Assembly (NCBI GenBank): GCA_963816955.1
Contig: CAWFME010000004.1
Coordinates: 682,001-746,000, forward strand
DNA: 64,000 nt
Origin: DATFQI01 sp963816955
GTDB taxonomy: Bacteria; Actinomycetota; Thermoleophilia; Solirubrobacterales; Solirubrobacteraceae
Direction: 5' to 3'
In this document: in pieces, positions 1 to 8,340 of the stretch
Layout: every line of letters starts with the position of its first letter
Numbering within the stretch: position 1 is the first letter of the stretch
Position numbers and translations under genes: made by a program
The notes under the pieces: generated by a model
Database searches by the model: none
What the model saw: the letters and a program-made list of their open reading frames with translations, nothing else
Told to the model about the DNA's origin: nothing

Positions 1-882
1 CATGGTCGGCCGGTTGGTCTTGTGCAGAACCGCCCGCGACACGCTGCCAAGCAAGACCGAGCGAAGACCTGTCAGTCCGCGAGAGCCCATGACGATCGAC
101 GCGGCCTCGACCCGGTCGGCTTCACGGAGGATCGTCTCCGAAACGGGGCCGGCGGACACGACCGCGAGCGGCTCGGCGCAGAGGTCTCCCGCCCTCGCGA
201 CGCGGACGCCTTCGTCGGCGATCGCGCCGACTCGGTCGGCGGCTGCCCGATCGATCTGAACGAAGTCGGCCATGCTGTCGAGTGCTCCTGCCCACGCTTC
301 GCTACCAAGAGCAGTCGCCCTTCCGACGGAGACCACGAGGGCATCGCGGCCCGGGAACAGCGCAGCCGCCCGCTTGATCGCGCAGCGAGAAGCCTCGGAC
401 CCGTCGTACGCGAGCAGCAGCGATCCGTTGGCGGCCAGCGAGTGTCCCGCTGGGTCCACGGCATATGTGGTGACGGGCAGCTCGTAGCGTGCCTCGAGTC
501 CCTCGATCAGCCCGTTCTCCTGCCATGTGGCGTGCTCGAAGCTCCGAAGCCCGACAAGAATGTGATCGGGCTCGAAGCTCGCGACGGCGTCAGCGATCAC
601 GGCCGCGATGCTGCCGCGGCCCGGCGCCCCCGTCGCATGACCGCCGATGGCGTCGATGTGCGCCAGTACCGCGTCGAGCCGGTCATCGGCACGATGGCGA
701 TGCCGGTCGACGTCGTCGGCGAGCCATGCGAGTCGTCCGGGGAGGGACGGGGTGACGACATGAATCCGAGCAGCTGCATCGAACACAGCTCGTGCGGCGA
801 CGGGCAGGTCGTCAGCCTCGGACACGGCGAAATCGGCGACGAACAGAAGTCGCTCGATCACCCCGTTCGTTGCTGGCGGCAT
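1..882 (-). CDS. Universal stress protein, tandem UspA domains (3' end outside window)
   Basis: The frame is open from the ATG at 882 to the window edge (294 codons, no stop), so the C-terminus is missing. The first half carries a divergent Usp fold; the second half ends in the ATP-binding signature GSRGLTD...LLGSVSRAVLH typical of UspA proteins. Likely a soluble nucleotide-binding stress protein with two Usp domains. No clear ribosome site precedes ATG 882, so the exact start is uncertain. It follows a tiny membrane-peptide gene on the same strand, possibly co-transcribed. Confidence 0.85.
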   Translation of the reverse strand, partial: MPPATNGVIERLLFVADFAVSEADDLPVAARAVFDAAARIHVVTPSLPGRLAWLADDVDRHRHRADDRLDAVLAHIDAIGGHATGAPGRGSIAAVIADAVASFEPDHILVGLRSFEHATWQENGLIEGLEARYELPVTTYAVDPAGHSLAANGSLLLAYDGSEASRCAIKRAAALFPGRDALVVSVGRATALGSEAWAGALDSMADFVQIDRAAADRVGAIADEGVRVARAGDLCAEPLAVVSAGPVSETILREADRVEAASIVMGSRGLTGLRSVLLGSVSRAVLHKTNRPTM

Positions 883-898
883 GTGGTGGCAGCGCGTG

Positions 899-1030
899 TC
901 ATCGGCGCCTCGCTTGGAGATTCCGTTCGTCCGCCTCCACTGCCGAGCGCTTGCTCGTCGCAGCACGCGCGAGCAGCTCGATCGAGCCGAGGACGGTGAC
1001 GGCCATGGCGATCCAGATGATGGTGATCAT
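899..1030 (-). CDS. Small single-helix membrane peptide (43 aa)
   Basis: An ATG at 1030 is preceded by AGGAACCC, a good ribosome site. The peptide begins with a hydrophobic helix (MITIIWIAMAVTVLGSIELL) followed by a charged tail rich in Arg and Glu. It ends 16 bases before the universal stress protein start and points the same way. One predicted membrane segment, no recognised family. Its reality rests on the ribosome site, the hydrophobic/charged layout and the position. Confidence 0.5.
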   Translation of the reverse strand: MITIIWIAMAVTVLGSIELLARAATSKRSAVEADERNLQARRR

Positions 1031-1133
1031 GGGTTCCTCATCCGTCGTGGGTTGGCAACTCCCATGGTCGCTCGAGACGTGCGCTCACACCATGGACTCG
1101 AGCACCCATTCGAAGCCCATCGCGGCCCGTCAG

Positions 1134-1760
1134 TCAGCGAAAGGGCAGCTCAGGCACGCGACCGCCGGCAGCGTCCGGCTCCCGCTCGTCGGGTCGGCCG
1201 GTGGCGCCGGGGCGAAGGCGGCCGATGATGCGCTGTGCTCGCCACGCGATCTCGTCCGTCTCTGCCCGCAACGCGTCGGCGATGGCGGGCACCGACTCGC
1301 CGTCCAGCAGCATCGCGAACACTGGCAGGTCCTCGCTGTCCAGCCGAGCCGTCGCGGCGTCGTACGCCGCCCGGGGCACGGGGGGTAGCAGGGTCTCACC
1401 GCGCGCGACCGTACGAATCGCGGCGAGCAATGACGACACCGGCTCCGCTTTGTCCACGACGGCGTCGGCGTGCGCGACGCGAGCGGGCAGCGCCAGGGTC
1501 TGCTTGGCGAACGCGGAGTAGATGATCACCGCCGGCGGTTGCGGCCGATCCTTGATGCGCCGGCTTTGCGATAGGCCGTCGGAGCGCGCGACGTCGTGGT
1601 CGACGACGAGAACGTCGGCCCGTGTGTTGTCGAGTTGCCGCGCCAGCGCCGGGGCGGACGATGCTGCTCCCACGATGACGATGTCGGGTTCCTGCTCGAC
1701 GACACGCTGCAGTCCGACGAGCACGGCGGGATGGTCGTCGAGTAGGGCCAGTCGGATCAT
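1134..1760 (-). CDS. NarL/LuxR-type response regulator
   Basis: 208 aa. The N-terminal receiver shows the acidic pair D8-D9, the phospho-acceptor D54 in LVVDHDV and the conserved lysine K104. The C-terminal half has a LuxR-like helix-turn-helix (LDGESVPAIADAL region). It lies 91 bases downstream of a HisKA_3 histidine kinase on the same strand, so the two should form a two-component pair. The receiver's VVDHDV is unusual compared with the common DLxMP context, but the key aspartate is kept. Target genes are unknown. Confidence 0.88.
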   Translation of the reverse strand: MIRLALLDDHPAVLVGLQRVVEQEPDIVIVGAASSAPALARQLDNTRADVLVVDHDVARSDGLSQSRRIKDRPQPPAVIIYSAFAKQTLALPARVAHADAVVDKAEPVSSLLAAIRTVARGETLLPPVPRAAYDAATARLDSEDLPVFAMLLDGESVPAIADALRAETDEIAWRAQRIIGRLRPGATGRPDEREPDAAGGRVPELPFR

Positions 1761-1851
1761 GCTCGGAGTGTGTGGGCGGCCGGCGCCGCCTGCGATGGGG
1801 TGCGGACCGCACCTGCGCTCCGTGAGCGCCCCAATCAGGCCAGGGGCATGA

Positions 1852-2826
1852 TCAAGCGACGTCGAGCGGGATCGAGAGCCTGACCTCGGTGCCCCGCTCC
1901 GGCGCGGGCTTGATCGTGAGGGCGGCGCCGATCAGCATTGCTCGCTCGCGCATGCCGCGGATCCCGTGGGAGGACTTGTGCGCCGCCGGGGGGAGGCCGC
2001 GGCCGTTATCGCGCACGGTCAATACGACCTCTTCTCCGGTGCGTTCAAGGCGGAGCTGGACGGTCGTCGCGTCCGCATGCCGCGCGACATTGGTCATCGC
2101 TTCTTGCGCGACTCGGTAGATGACCAGCTCCTGCTCCTCTGACAGCGGGAGCCGCGGCGGCTCCAGGTGCCGGTCGACGCGCACGTGCGCCTGCTCACCG
2201 AACGCGGTTGCGAGTGCCGCGAGTGCGCTCTGCAGCCCCAGGTCCTCGAGCGCCTCGGGCCGGAGCTGCCGCGCGATCCGCCGGACGTCCTCGGTGCCCT
2301 GGCGGGCCGTCTCGCGCAGTTCGTCGAGTTGGGGCCGGAGGTGCTCTGGAATCGCCGCGGAGAGGCCCTCGACCTGGAGCATCACGCCGGTCAGCGTCTG
2401 GCCGACCTCGTCGTGGAGCTCGCGCGCGATCCGGCTTCGCTCACCTTCTTGGACGAGCAACGCGCGACGCGCACTGTCGCGTCGCTCGAACTCGAGCCGG
2501 TCGAGCATCTCGTTGAACGTCTCTGCCAGCGCGGCGACGACGGGACCACCTTCGACGCGCACGCGTCGCCCGGGCGAGAGCGGGTCGTGACGGCGCATCG
2601 TGTCGGCGAGGTGATCGAGCGGCATGAAGGCTCGGCGCAGGAGCACCAGGTTGATCGCGAGCATCACGAGCAGGCCTACGGCCAGCACGACGAGCTCGGT
2701 GGCGTGCGGCGGCACGGACACTGTCACCGGTCCGAAGACCAGTCCGAGGAACGCCACAACGAGGACGAGGGCGTTCGTGCCGAAGACCTGCCAGAACAGC
2801 GGCAACGAGCTCAAGCGCGCGAACAT
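1852..2826 (-). CDS. NarX/DesK-type sensor histidine kinase
   Basis: 324 aa. Two N-terminal membrane helices (about residues 15-32 and 45-64) flank a very short external loop, followed by a HAMP-like linker. The HisKA_3 dimerisation box ERSRIARELHDEVGQTL contains the phospho-acceptor H138, and a C-terminal HATPase has DNGRGLP. The tiny periplasmic loop suggests membrane-state or intracellular sensing. It starts 20 bases after the GreA-like gene ends and precedes its cognate response regulator. Confidence 0.92.
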   Translation of the reverse strand: MFARLSSLPLFWQVFGTNALVLVVAFLGLVFGPVTVSVPPHATELVVLAVGLLVMLAINLVLLRRAFMPLDHLADTMRRHDPLSPGRRVRVEGGPVVAALAETFNEMLDRLEFERRDSARRALLVQEGERSRIARELHDEVGQTLTGVMLQVEGLSAAIPEHLRPQLDELRETARQGTEDVRRIARQLRPEALEDLGLQSALAALATAFGEQAHVRVDRHLEPPRLPLSEEQELVIYRVAQEAMTNVARHADATTVQLRLERTGEEVVLTVRDNGRGLPPAAHKSSHGIRGMRERAMLIGAALTIKPAPERGTEVRLSIPLDVA

Positions 2827-2846
2827 GCCTCAAGCCTCGCATGCGA

Positions 2847-3440
2847 TCACGCCGCCTCGGCCGTCGCATCGCGAGTCGTCTGCGAGGACGGCACGACGTC
2901 GAGCACGGACAGCACCCGGATCTCGCCGCTCGGAAGCGCCACCCGCGCGACATCGCCGCCACGAACGCCGGTGAGCGCCTTGCCGACCGGCGACGCCAGC
3001 GATACGTCGCGGGGCTTGGAGTCCGTGGTGCGGCGGCCCACCAGCCGGTATTCCATCGTGCCGCCAATCTCGTTGGCGACCTTGACGACGGAGCCGAGGC
3101 CTGCCACGCCGTCGAGGTCCTCGACCGCGAGGACGGTGGCGAAGCGCGCGAGATGCTCGAGCTGGGCGATGCGCGCTTCCGCGAAAGCGGCGTCCTCGCG
3201 GATCGCTTGCCGGTCGTCGTCGTCGCCGGGGCTGCCGAAGTCGCGGGCGTCGCGCAGCCGGCGCGAAACCTCGCCGCGGTGGCGGCTGCGCAGGTCCTCG
3301 AGCTCTCGCATGAGCTCGGCGTAGTCCGCGGCGCTGAGGACCGCGCCCGCGGACGCGGAAGGGGGAGCGTTGGACGCGGCCAGAGGAGAAACGCCGGAGG
3401 GGCGCTCGGCGCCAGTGGTGCTCGGATGGTGCTCGGTCAT
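2847..3440 (-). CDS. GreA/GreB-family transcription elongation factor-like protein
   Basis: ATG 3440 gives 197 aa; the open frame extends upstream but only low-complexity residues would be added. An N-terminal charged coiled-coil (LMRELEDLRSRHRGEVSRRL region) is followed by a GreA C-terminal FKBP-like domain with SLASPVGKALTGVRGGD, the hallmark GreA motif. Gre factors bind the RNA polymerase secondary channel and rescue backtracked complexes. About 60 N-terminal residues rich in Ser/Ala/Pro are extra, so it may be a specialised Gre paralogue. First gene of a run with the kinase/regulator pair. Confidence 0.85.
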   Translation of the reverse strand: MTEHHPSTTGAERPSGVSPLAASNAPPSASAGAVLSAADYAELMRELEDLRSRHRGEVSRRLRDARDFGSPGDDDDRQAIREDAAFAEARIAQLEHLARFATVLAVEDLDGVAGLGSVVKVANEIGGTMEYRLVGRRTTDSKPRDVSLASPVGKALTGVRGGDVARVALPSGEIRVLSVLDVVPSSQTTRDATAEAA

Positions 3441-3537
3441 CCGGTGACTCTGGCGCTCCAGCCGCCCGGCGGCGATGAGGTCGCGGCCGCATTTCGTTGC
3501 GGCCGCGGACCCCATCAGCGCGGCGGAGCCGCATGGG

Positions 3538-3708
3538 TTACCGGGAGGGTGGCGGAGGGTCCCACGTCCATACGGCGGGCGCGTCGCTGGCGGGAAACGA
3601 CGCTTCGCCCATCTCGTCGACACTCGGACGTGTCGAGGGCGGGTCCGGCACGAGATCGCCTGCGGCCACCGATGCGGCCGGGACGAGGTCCGGCGTCTGT
3701 TCGGGCAT
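3538..3708 (-). CDS. Small acidic protein with ASFPASDAP motif (56 aa)
   Basis: The peptide from ATG 3708 ends in DEMGEASFPASDAPAVWTWD, matching a widespread tiny bacterial family with the (E)SFPASDPP(s)W motif and no known function. An alternative GTG about 7 codons upstream is also possible. It stands alone between the GreA-like gene and the DoxX gene. Soluble, no membrane segment or signal peptide. Confidence 0.6.
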   Translation of the reverse strand: MPEQTPDLVPAASVAAGDLVPDPPSTRPSVDEMGEASFPASDAPAVWTWDPPPPSR

Positions 3709-3847
3709 GGGGTCAGTCTCGCTCTTCACGCCGTGCCGCACAATGAGGGCGACCCTGTAGACGGCGGTCGCGGTGTCGCCACGCGCCCTCGCCGCCGAGG
3801 GCGCGTGGCTCGACCATCTCGCGGCCGCGACCGAGCGCGACTGAGGT

Positions 3848-4303
3848 CTACCGGCTGTGCGTGGGGGAGGGGCGATCGCCGGTGAAGGCGCCCGCGAGGC
3901 GGGCGAGGGTGAGGGCGCCGAGCAGCAGGCCGAAGTCACGCAGGGCGATGTCGCCGTAGCCGCCGACGATGAGGAGGTTGACGATGATGCCGCCCAGCCA
4001 CGCTGCGACGAGCAGCCCGCCGAAGCGGGGGCTGATGGCGACGACGAGGCCGGCGGCGATCTCGACGATGCCCACGATGTGCATGGCGTCCGCGGCGTTG
4101 CCGGGGATGATGTCGTTGAACGCGGGGGCGAGATAGCGCGTCCAGTCGTCGGTGAGGACGCCGGCGAACTTGTCGATGCCGAACAGGATCGGCGCGACCG
4201 TGAACGCGATCCGGAGCAGCATGAACGCCTGCGCGACGGGATCGCTGCGCAGGGTGTCAGATGCCGGGATCGGGGTGGGACGCAGGGCTGCGGCGACGCT
4301 CAT
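3848..4303 (-). CDS. DoxX-like membrane protein
   Basis: 151 aa from ATG 4303, chosen because GGAAGGAG sits 8 bases upstream. Four hydrophobic helices with the pattern RIAFTVAPILFGIDKF...FAG, then an EIAAGLVVA helix, as in DoxX/DoxD-like proteins. Such proteins are inner-membrane, often tied to redox or quinone chemistry, without a settled reaction. A second unrelated DoxX-type protein occurs at 16932-17495. Confidence 0.8.
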   Translation of the reverse strand: MSVAAALRPTPIPASDTLRSDPVAQAFMLLRIAFTVAPILFGIDKFAGVLTDDWTRYLAPAFNDIIPGNAADAMHIVGIVEIAAGLVVAISPRFGGLLVAAWLGGIIVNLLIVGGYGDIALRDFGLLLGALTLARLAGAFTGDRPSPTHSR

Positions 4304-4364
4304 GGCGTGGCTCCTTCCAAAGGGGTCTGCTGTCACCCCCTTAGCGATCGCCCGCCGGCAGAAC

Positions 4365-4601
4365 TTACGTCAGCCCTTGGAGGCGTACGAATTCCCGCAG
4401 GCTCTCGTGGTCCTCGCGGCACGCGGGGCAGCCCTGCAGATGCTCGTGTAGCCCTGGCAGCTGACGGTCGGCGTCCTCTCCGGCAAGTTCGAGGTCGACG
4501 TACTCGTCGAGCAGCTCGAAGCACTGCTCGCAGCTGACTTCTGGGCCCGAGGGGCCGAGAAGTCTCGTCAGGATGCCTTGCCGTTCGTCTTCGTTGGTCA
4601 T
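4365..4601 (-). CDS. Zinc-binding anti-sigma factor
   Basis: 78 aa. Cysteines C24/C27 and the ZAS-type motif H54-x3-C58-x2-C61 form the zinc site of RsrA-like anti-sigma factors. GGGAGGTG lies just upstream of ATG 4601. The start overlaps the sigma-factor stop (ATGA), implying translational coupling and a 1:1 pair. No transmembrane segment, so this is a soluble, possibly redox-responsive, anti-sigma factor. Confidence 0.85.
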   Translation of the reverse strand: MTNEDERQGILTRLLGPSGPEVSCEQCFELLDEYVDLELAGEDADRQLPGLHEHLQGCPACREDHESLREFVRLQGLT

Positions 4602-5260
4602 CGTTCACCTCCCACTGCGACATCGGCGTCGAGGGCGTAGCCGGCCGCTGCTAGGGCTACCCGGAGCTTGCGCCGGGCGTCGTGGAGCGTCTTGTAGAGG
4701 GCGCCGCGCGTGGTGTTCAGTCGTTCCGAGAGCACGTCGATCGGTACGCCGTTGAGCGCGAGCGCGCTGAACACCTCGCGCTGGTGGGGGGTCAGCGAGG
4801 TCCGGACGGCGTCGCGCAGCGCGCGCAGCAGCTCTGTGTCCTCCAGGCACTGCTGGGCGGAGCGGCCGGAGTGGGGGAACTGCGGCCATGTCTCTGTGTC
4901 GATGCTGATCTCGCGCCCCTGCCACGCGCGCCGGCGTGCCTTCACGCCCGCCTCCAGCAGTGCGAACTTGTAGGCCCAGGTGGTGAAGCGGCTGGTGCCT
5001 CGGAAGCTGTCGAGCTTGCCGAGGATCGCCATCAGCGCGTCGTCGGCCGCTTGGGTGGCGACGTCATCGATGTCCCTGGCCGCGAGGTGATCGAGCTGGC
5101 TCCGCCGGCGGCTGAGCTCGAAGCGCGCTGCGCGAAGCAGCAGCGCGTGAAGCTCACCGAGCGCCTGCTCTCTCGGACCGGCCGGCCCGCGCAGCGCAGT
5201 GATCCAGGCCTGCGACTCCTCGGCGGGGGACGGGACGACCTGTTCTCTGGCCTGGCCCAT
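4598..5260 (-). CDS. ECF-type RNA polymerase sigma factor
   Basis: ATG 5260 gives 220 aa; the frame stays open to 5335. Region 2 has DDALMAILGKL...SRFTTWAYKFAL and region 4 has LTPHQREVFSALAL...RGALYKTLHDARRKL. The downstream overlapping gene encodes a zinc anti-sigma factor, so activity is likely controlled by sequestration. The N-terminal extension before region 2 is longer than usual for ECFs. No ribosome site separates the candidate starts. Confidence 0.88.
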   Translation of the reverse strand: MGQAREQVVPSPAEESQAWITALRGPAGPREQALGELHALLLRAARFELSRRRSQLDHLAARDIDDVATQAADDALMAILGKLDSFRGTSRFTTWAYKFALLEAGVKARRRAWQGREISIDTETWPQFPHSGRSAQQCLEDTELLRALRDAVRTSLTPHQREVFSALALNGVPIDVLSERLNTTRGALYKTLHDARRKLRVALAAAGYALDADVAVGGER

Positions 5261-5368
5261 GGGGCGAGCATAGAGAGGGGCACGCGGCTGAACGGGCGAC
5301 CGCGGCGACGCCTCGAAGCTGTGCGCGTGGAGCATCTGGAGGTTTAGCGTCGACCACTGGTCAAGTTC

Positions 5369-5890
5369 TTACCTGGGTTCGGGGCAGCCAAGAGCATGCG
5401 TCGCCGGCGTGCACTGCGAGCCGGCAAGGAGACGGCGGCGAGGAGGACGCGGAGCCCTCCGAACCGCGACCGGCGTCACCCGCAGTCCGCTGAGGCGCTC
5501 GGCGCGCCGCACCATGCTGAAGGGGTAGCCGGGGGTTACGTGGCGACCGCGTGCGAAGAGCACGATCTCGTCCACTCGCACGATCTCCAGGGCGTCGCCG
5601 ATCGCGCTGAGGGGGTCGGGTTCGCCCACCTCTGCCGAGGCGACGCGGAGGCCGGCCGTCCTGCAGAGATCCCCGATGCGCTCGAGCTGACGCCGGGCAC
5701 ACGGAACGCTGGCAAAGGGGTCGCCCGCCCAGTCGAGGCCATGGAGCCAGGCAGGAACGACGAGGTGCAGCGCAGCGCTGCGGTCGCGCGCGGCGCAGGT
5801 CGCCGCGACCGTCTCCGGGTCGACGGCCCAGTCGGCGACGACCAGCGTCGCGGCGCTCTGCTCGGCATCGGCATGTCCAACAAGGCTCAT
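5369..5890 (-). CDS. UspA-like single-domain protein
   Basis: ATG 5890 is preceded by GGAGGG and gives 173 aa. The order of segments (LVVADWAVDPETVAAT, AALHLVVPAW, RRQLERIGDLCRTAGL, DEIVLFAR) follows the Rossmann-like Usp alpha/beta fold, but the ATP-binding G-2x-G-9x-G(S/T) signature is not evident. It probably belongs to the non-nucleotide-binding Usp branch. The C-terminus is Arg/Pro-rich. Function unknown. Confidence 0.65.
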   Translation of the reverse strand: MSLVGHADAEQSAATLVVADWAVDPETVAATCAARDRSAALHLVVPAWLHGLDWAGDPFASVPCARRQLERIGDLCRTAGLRVASAEVGEPDPLSAIGDALEIVRVDEIVLFARGRHVTPGYPFSMVRRAERLSGLRVTPVAVRRAPRPPRRRLLAGSQCTPATHALGCPEPR

Positions 5891-5964
5891 CGTGCCCTCC
5901 GGTCGTTGCGTTCGACTGGTGGGCGACCGCAGCGGCACCGTTCTTACCCACGTCGAGGAGGTAA

Positions 5965-6489
5965 GACGCTCCGACGTCCGACACCGTCGACGAGTTCGCC
6001 GCCTTGTGGCAGAGCGTGCGCCGGGGCCAGGTCTTCCCGCTCGAGCCGCTGACGGGCCTGCTCGGGTTCCTCGGCGCCAAGCGAAACCTCGCCCCGGGTG
6101 GTGCGCTGCGCCGTCTCGTCACGCGCAACGTCGTGCACGAGTGCCTCGAGGACCTTCCGATCCCGCTGCACGTCGTCGCCTGCGATGTGCTCACCGGCAG
6201 CGAGGTGCTCCTCTCACGAGGCCCGCTCGTCGACGCAGTGCTCGCGAGCGCCGCCATCCCCGGCGTGCTCCCGCCCATCGAGTGGGAGGGACGACTGCTG
6301 ATCGATGGCGGCGTGGTCGACGTCCAACCGATGGACTTCGGCCACGCTGAAACGTTGATGTCCCGCGCCGAAGCCGACGCCGGCGCCTTCCTTGACGGCC
6401 GCGCCCGCACGGTCGTGCCCTTGCCCTCGAGGCGGCGTCGACGGCGCGCTGCGCCCGACGCCCTGGCCGAGCTTCCCCCGGCGAGCTGA
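5965..6489 (+). pseudogene. Patatin-like phospholipase remnant (N-terminus missing)
   Basis: The frame encodes the middle and catalytic Asp region of an RssA/NTE-type patatin: PTSDTVDEFAALWQSVRRG, LHVVACDVLTGSEVLL, LASAAIPGVLPPIEWEG, then the DGG motif in LLIDGGVV. The GxSxG nucleophile half is absent, and an in-frame stop (5962) lies just before the homology. After DGGVVDVQP the sequence stops resembling the family and becomes Arg-rich, so the 3' end is probably scrambled as well. Decayed gene, not expected to be active. Confidence 0.7.
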
Positions 6490-6490
6490 C

Positions 6491-6715
6491 ATGGACCGCA
6501 ACCGCAACAGCCATCCGCGACCGCGCCAGTACGTCACCGACGACGTCGTCCGCTGGCGCAGCGAGGTGCTGCTGCACGCAGGCTGCGACGCCGCCCTGGC
6601 ATGGGAGCTCGCCGGCGACGGAAACATCGATCTCCACGATCTGCTCAGCCTCATCGATCGCGGCTGCCCGCCGCACCTGGCGGCGCGGATCCTCGCTCCA
6701 GTCGATCGGGGATGA
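6491..6715 (+). CDS. Small conserved-type protein (74 aa), unknown
   Basis: ATG 6491 lies 1 base after the patatin remnant's stop. The sequence ends in DLHDLLSLIDRGCPPHLAARILAPVD, which I recognise as a recurring actinobacterial small-protein pattern (helical, RGCPPxLAxRIL). No catalytic residue is evident. It could be a helical adaptor. Confidence 0.55.
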   Translation: MDRNRNSHPRPRQYVTDDVVRWRSEVLLHAGCDAALAWELAGDGNIDLHDLLSLIDRGCPPHLAARILAPVDRG

Positions 6716-6847
6716 CGAGGCGCCGGATCAGGCGAGAATCTTCAGTGCAGTGGAGAAGCCGGTTCCGAGCGAGCTCTGCAGCGTCATGTGGAGCAGCCCC
6801 ATGGCCTCCAGCTGGCGCGCCTGCTTCAAGGGCCCGGCGTCACGGCT

Positions 6848-6990
6848 CAGCGAATCATCACGCCGCAGCCGGCGTGGTGCGAGAGCGTGCTTGACAGGCT
6901 GCCGAGGAGCCGCTGGAGACCTGTAATGCCTCCAACGACGATGAGCTCCGCGGTCACCTCCTCAGCGACGCCGAACGCCACCGTCGCGGC
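6848..6990 (-). pseudogene. Universal stress protein C-terminal remnant
   Basis: Read on the minus strand, this stretch gives TAELIVVGGITGLQRLLGS then LSSTLSHHAGCGVMIR and a stop (tca at 6848), the ATP-site and C-terminal strand of a UspA protein. No start or N-terminal half remains: the upstream sequence belongs to the tail of the MftD-like gene in another frame. A deletion apparently fused a broken Usp gene to the neighbouring oxidoreductase. Confidence 0.65.
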
Positions 6991-8258
6991 GTAGCGACGG
7001 CGGCGAAGATCGGCGGACCCGCGGCGTGGTTGCCTAGCTCGCCAGTGACGCGGCTCGCTGCGGCTGGCGCGCGGGCCAGGTCGGCCGGCAGGTCGAGGAA
7101 CGACGGGTCGAGCTCGTGGATCGACTCGACGCCGAGGAAGGCGAGGGCCTCGTCGGTCTGCTGGCGGAACAGCTCGAGGATGCGGCGCACGCCCGGCTCG
7201 CCCGCGGCGAGCAGCGGGTAGACGTACGCGCGGCCGAGCAGGACCGCCCGGGCGCCCAGCGCGACCGCCTTGACGACGTCGGTGCCGCGGCGCACGCCGC
7301 CGTCCATCAGCACCTCGATCTGGTCGCCGACTGCGTCGACGATCTCGGGCAGGACGCGGAGGGTCGGGACGCTCCCGTCGAGCACGTTGCCGCCGTGGTT
7401 GGAGACGACGATGGCGTCAGCGCCCTCGGCGACCGCGCGTCGCGCGTCCTCCGCGGTGAGGATGCCCTTGATGACGATCGGGCCGTCCCAGTGCTCGCGG
7501 ATCCAGGCGATGTCCTCCCACGCGGGCGTCTGCTGGTAGATCTGGCCGATGCCCTCGAAGAGGCCCATCGGCGAGCCGTCGGGCCGCAGCCCCATGGCGA
7601 CCTGCGGCTCGATCGGGCCGCGGCGCAGGTAGTCGGCCAGCCAGCGGGGCTTGGCCAGCGCCTGCGGCGCGAAGCGCAGCGCCTCCCGCATGTTGATCGC
7701 CGTCGGGATGCTCGCGCGCTCGTCGAAGAGACGGTCGCGCGGCCGGGCGACGGTGGCGGTGTCGACCGTGAGCACGAGACCCGACACGCCCGCGCGCTTG
7801 ACGCGCTCGATGATCGGGGCGGACGCCTCGCGCCCGCCGATGTAGTAGAGCTGGTAGAAGACCGGCCCGCTTGCGGCGGCCATGATCTCCTCGATCGGCG
7901 TGTTCGTCACGCCGCTCACGAACTGGATCGTGCCCGCATCCCCAGCGGCGCGTGCGACGCCGGCCTCGCCGTCGCGGTGGCCGGTCTGGAGGAAGCCGAC
8001 GGAGGACACGATCGCGGGCATTGCGATCTCGTGGCCGAGGACGGTGGTCCGTAGGTCGCGCTCCGGGCGGGAGACGGCGGCGCGCGGACGGAACATGACG
8101 TCGCGGAAGGCCTGCGCGTTCTCGTCCATCGTCGCGTTCGTGCCGCTGCCGGCCTCGAACATCTGGAAGACGCCCTTCGGGACGCGCCGGGCCGCGAGCT
8201 CGCGGGCATCGGCCACGGATTCGATCTTGGCTGCGGTCTTGACGTCTGAACGTCGCAT
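6954..8258 (-). CDS. MftD-like FMN-dependent alpha-hydroxy-acid dehydrogenase family protein
   Basis: 434 aa TIM-barrel flavoprotein with ARRVPKGVFQMFEAGS, the FMN/substrate segment IVVSNHGGNVLDG (catalytic His) and IEVLMDGGVRRGTDVVKAVALGARAVLLGRAY, very close to MftD, the pre-mycofactocin synthase, and to lactate oxidases. No mftA, mftB or mftC gene lies nearby, so the role as MftD is unproven; lactate or another 2-hydroxy acid is an alternative. The last ~25 residues (HAAGPPIFAAVAT..., Arg-rich) look non-native and run into a Usp remnant. Controlled probably by the adjacent MarR protein. Confidence 0.88.
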   Translation of the reverse strand: MRRSDVKTAAKIESVADARELAARRVPKGVFQMFEAGSGTNATMDENAQAFRDVMFRPRAAVSRPERDLRTTVLGHEIAMPAIVSSVGFLQTGHRDGEAGVARAAGDAGTIQFVSGVTNTPIEEIMAAASGPVFYQLYYIGGREASAPIIERVKRAGVSGLVLTVDTATVARPRDRLFDERASIPTAINMREALRFAPQALAKPRWLADYLRRGPIEPQVAMGLRPDGSPMGLFEGIGQIYQQTPAWEDIAWIREHWDGPIVIKGILTAEDARRAVAEGADAIVVSNHGGNVLDGSVPTLRVLPEIVDAVGDQIEVLMDGGVRRGTDVVKAVALGARAVLLGRAYVYPLLAAGEPGVRRILELFRQQTDEALAFLGVESIHELDPSFLDLPADLARAPAAASRVTGELGNHAAGPPIFAAVATPRRWRSASLRR

Positions 8259-8295
8259 CAGGCCTCACTCTCTCTCGGGTCCTTGCTCTAACAAA

Positions 8296-8311
8296 CTTGC
8301 TAGAGCAAGTA
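8296..8311. promoter_or_regulatory. Palindromic operator upstream of the MftD-like gene
   Basis: ACTTGCTAGAGCAAGT, 7-bp arms around a 2-base centre, lies 38 bases before the start codon. An overlapping inverted repeat CTTGCTCTA (8283-8291) / TAGAGCAAG (8302-8310) strengthens it. The same ACTTGC-N4-GCAAGT occurs at the MarR gene start, so it is most likely that regulator's binding site. Confidence 0.7.
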
Positions 8312-8340
8312 TATGGCGCGACCTAAACGAGACCTATGGG

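Noticed and set aside
5361..5950. GTTCTTACC words at both ends of the Usp-like gene as transposition marks
   Set aside because: Only nine bases, without further flanking identity; likely chance.
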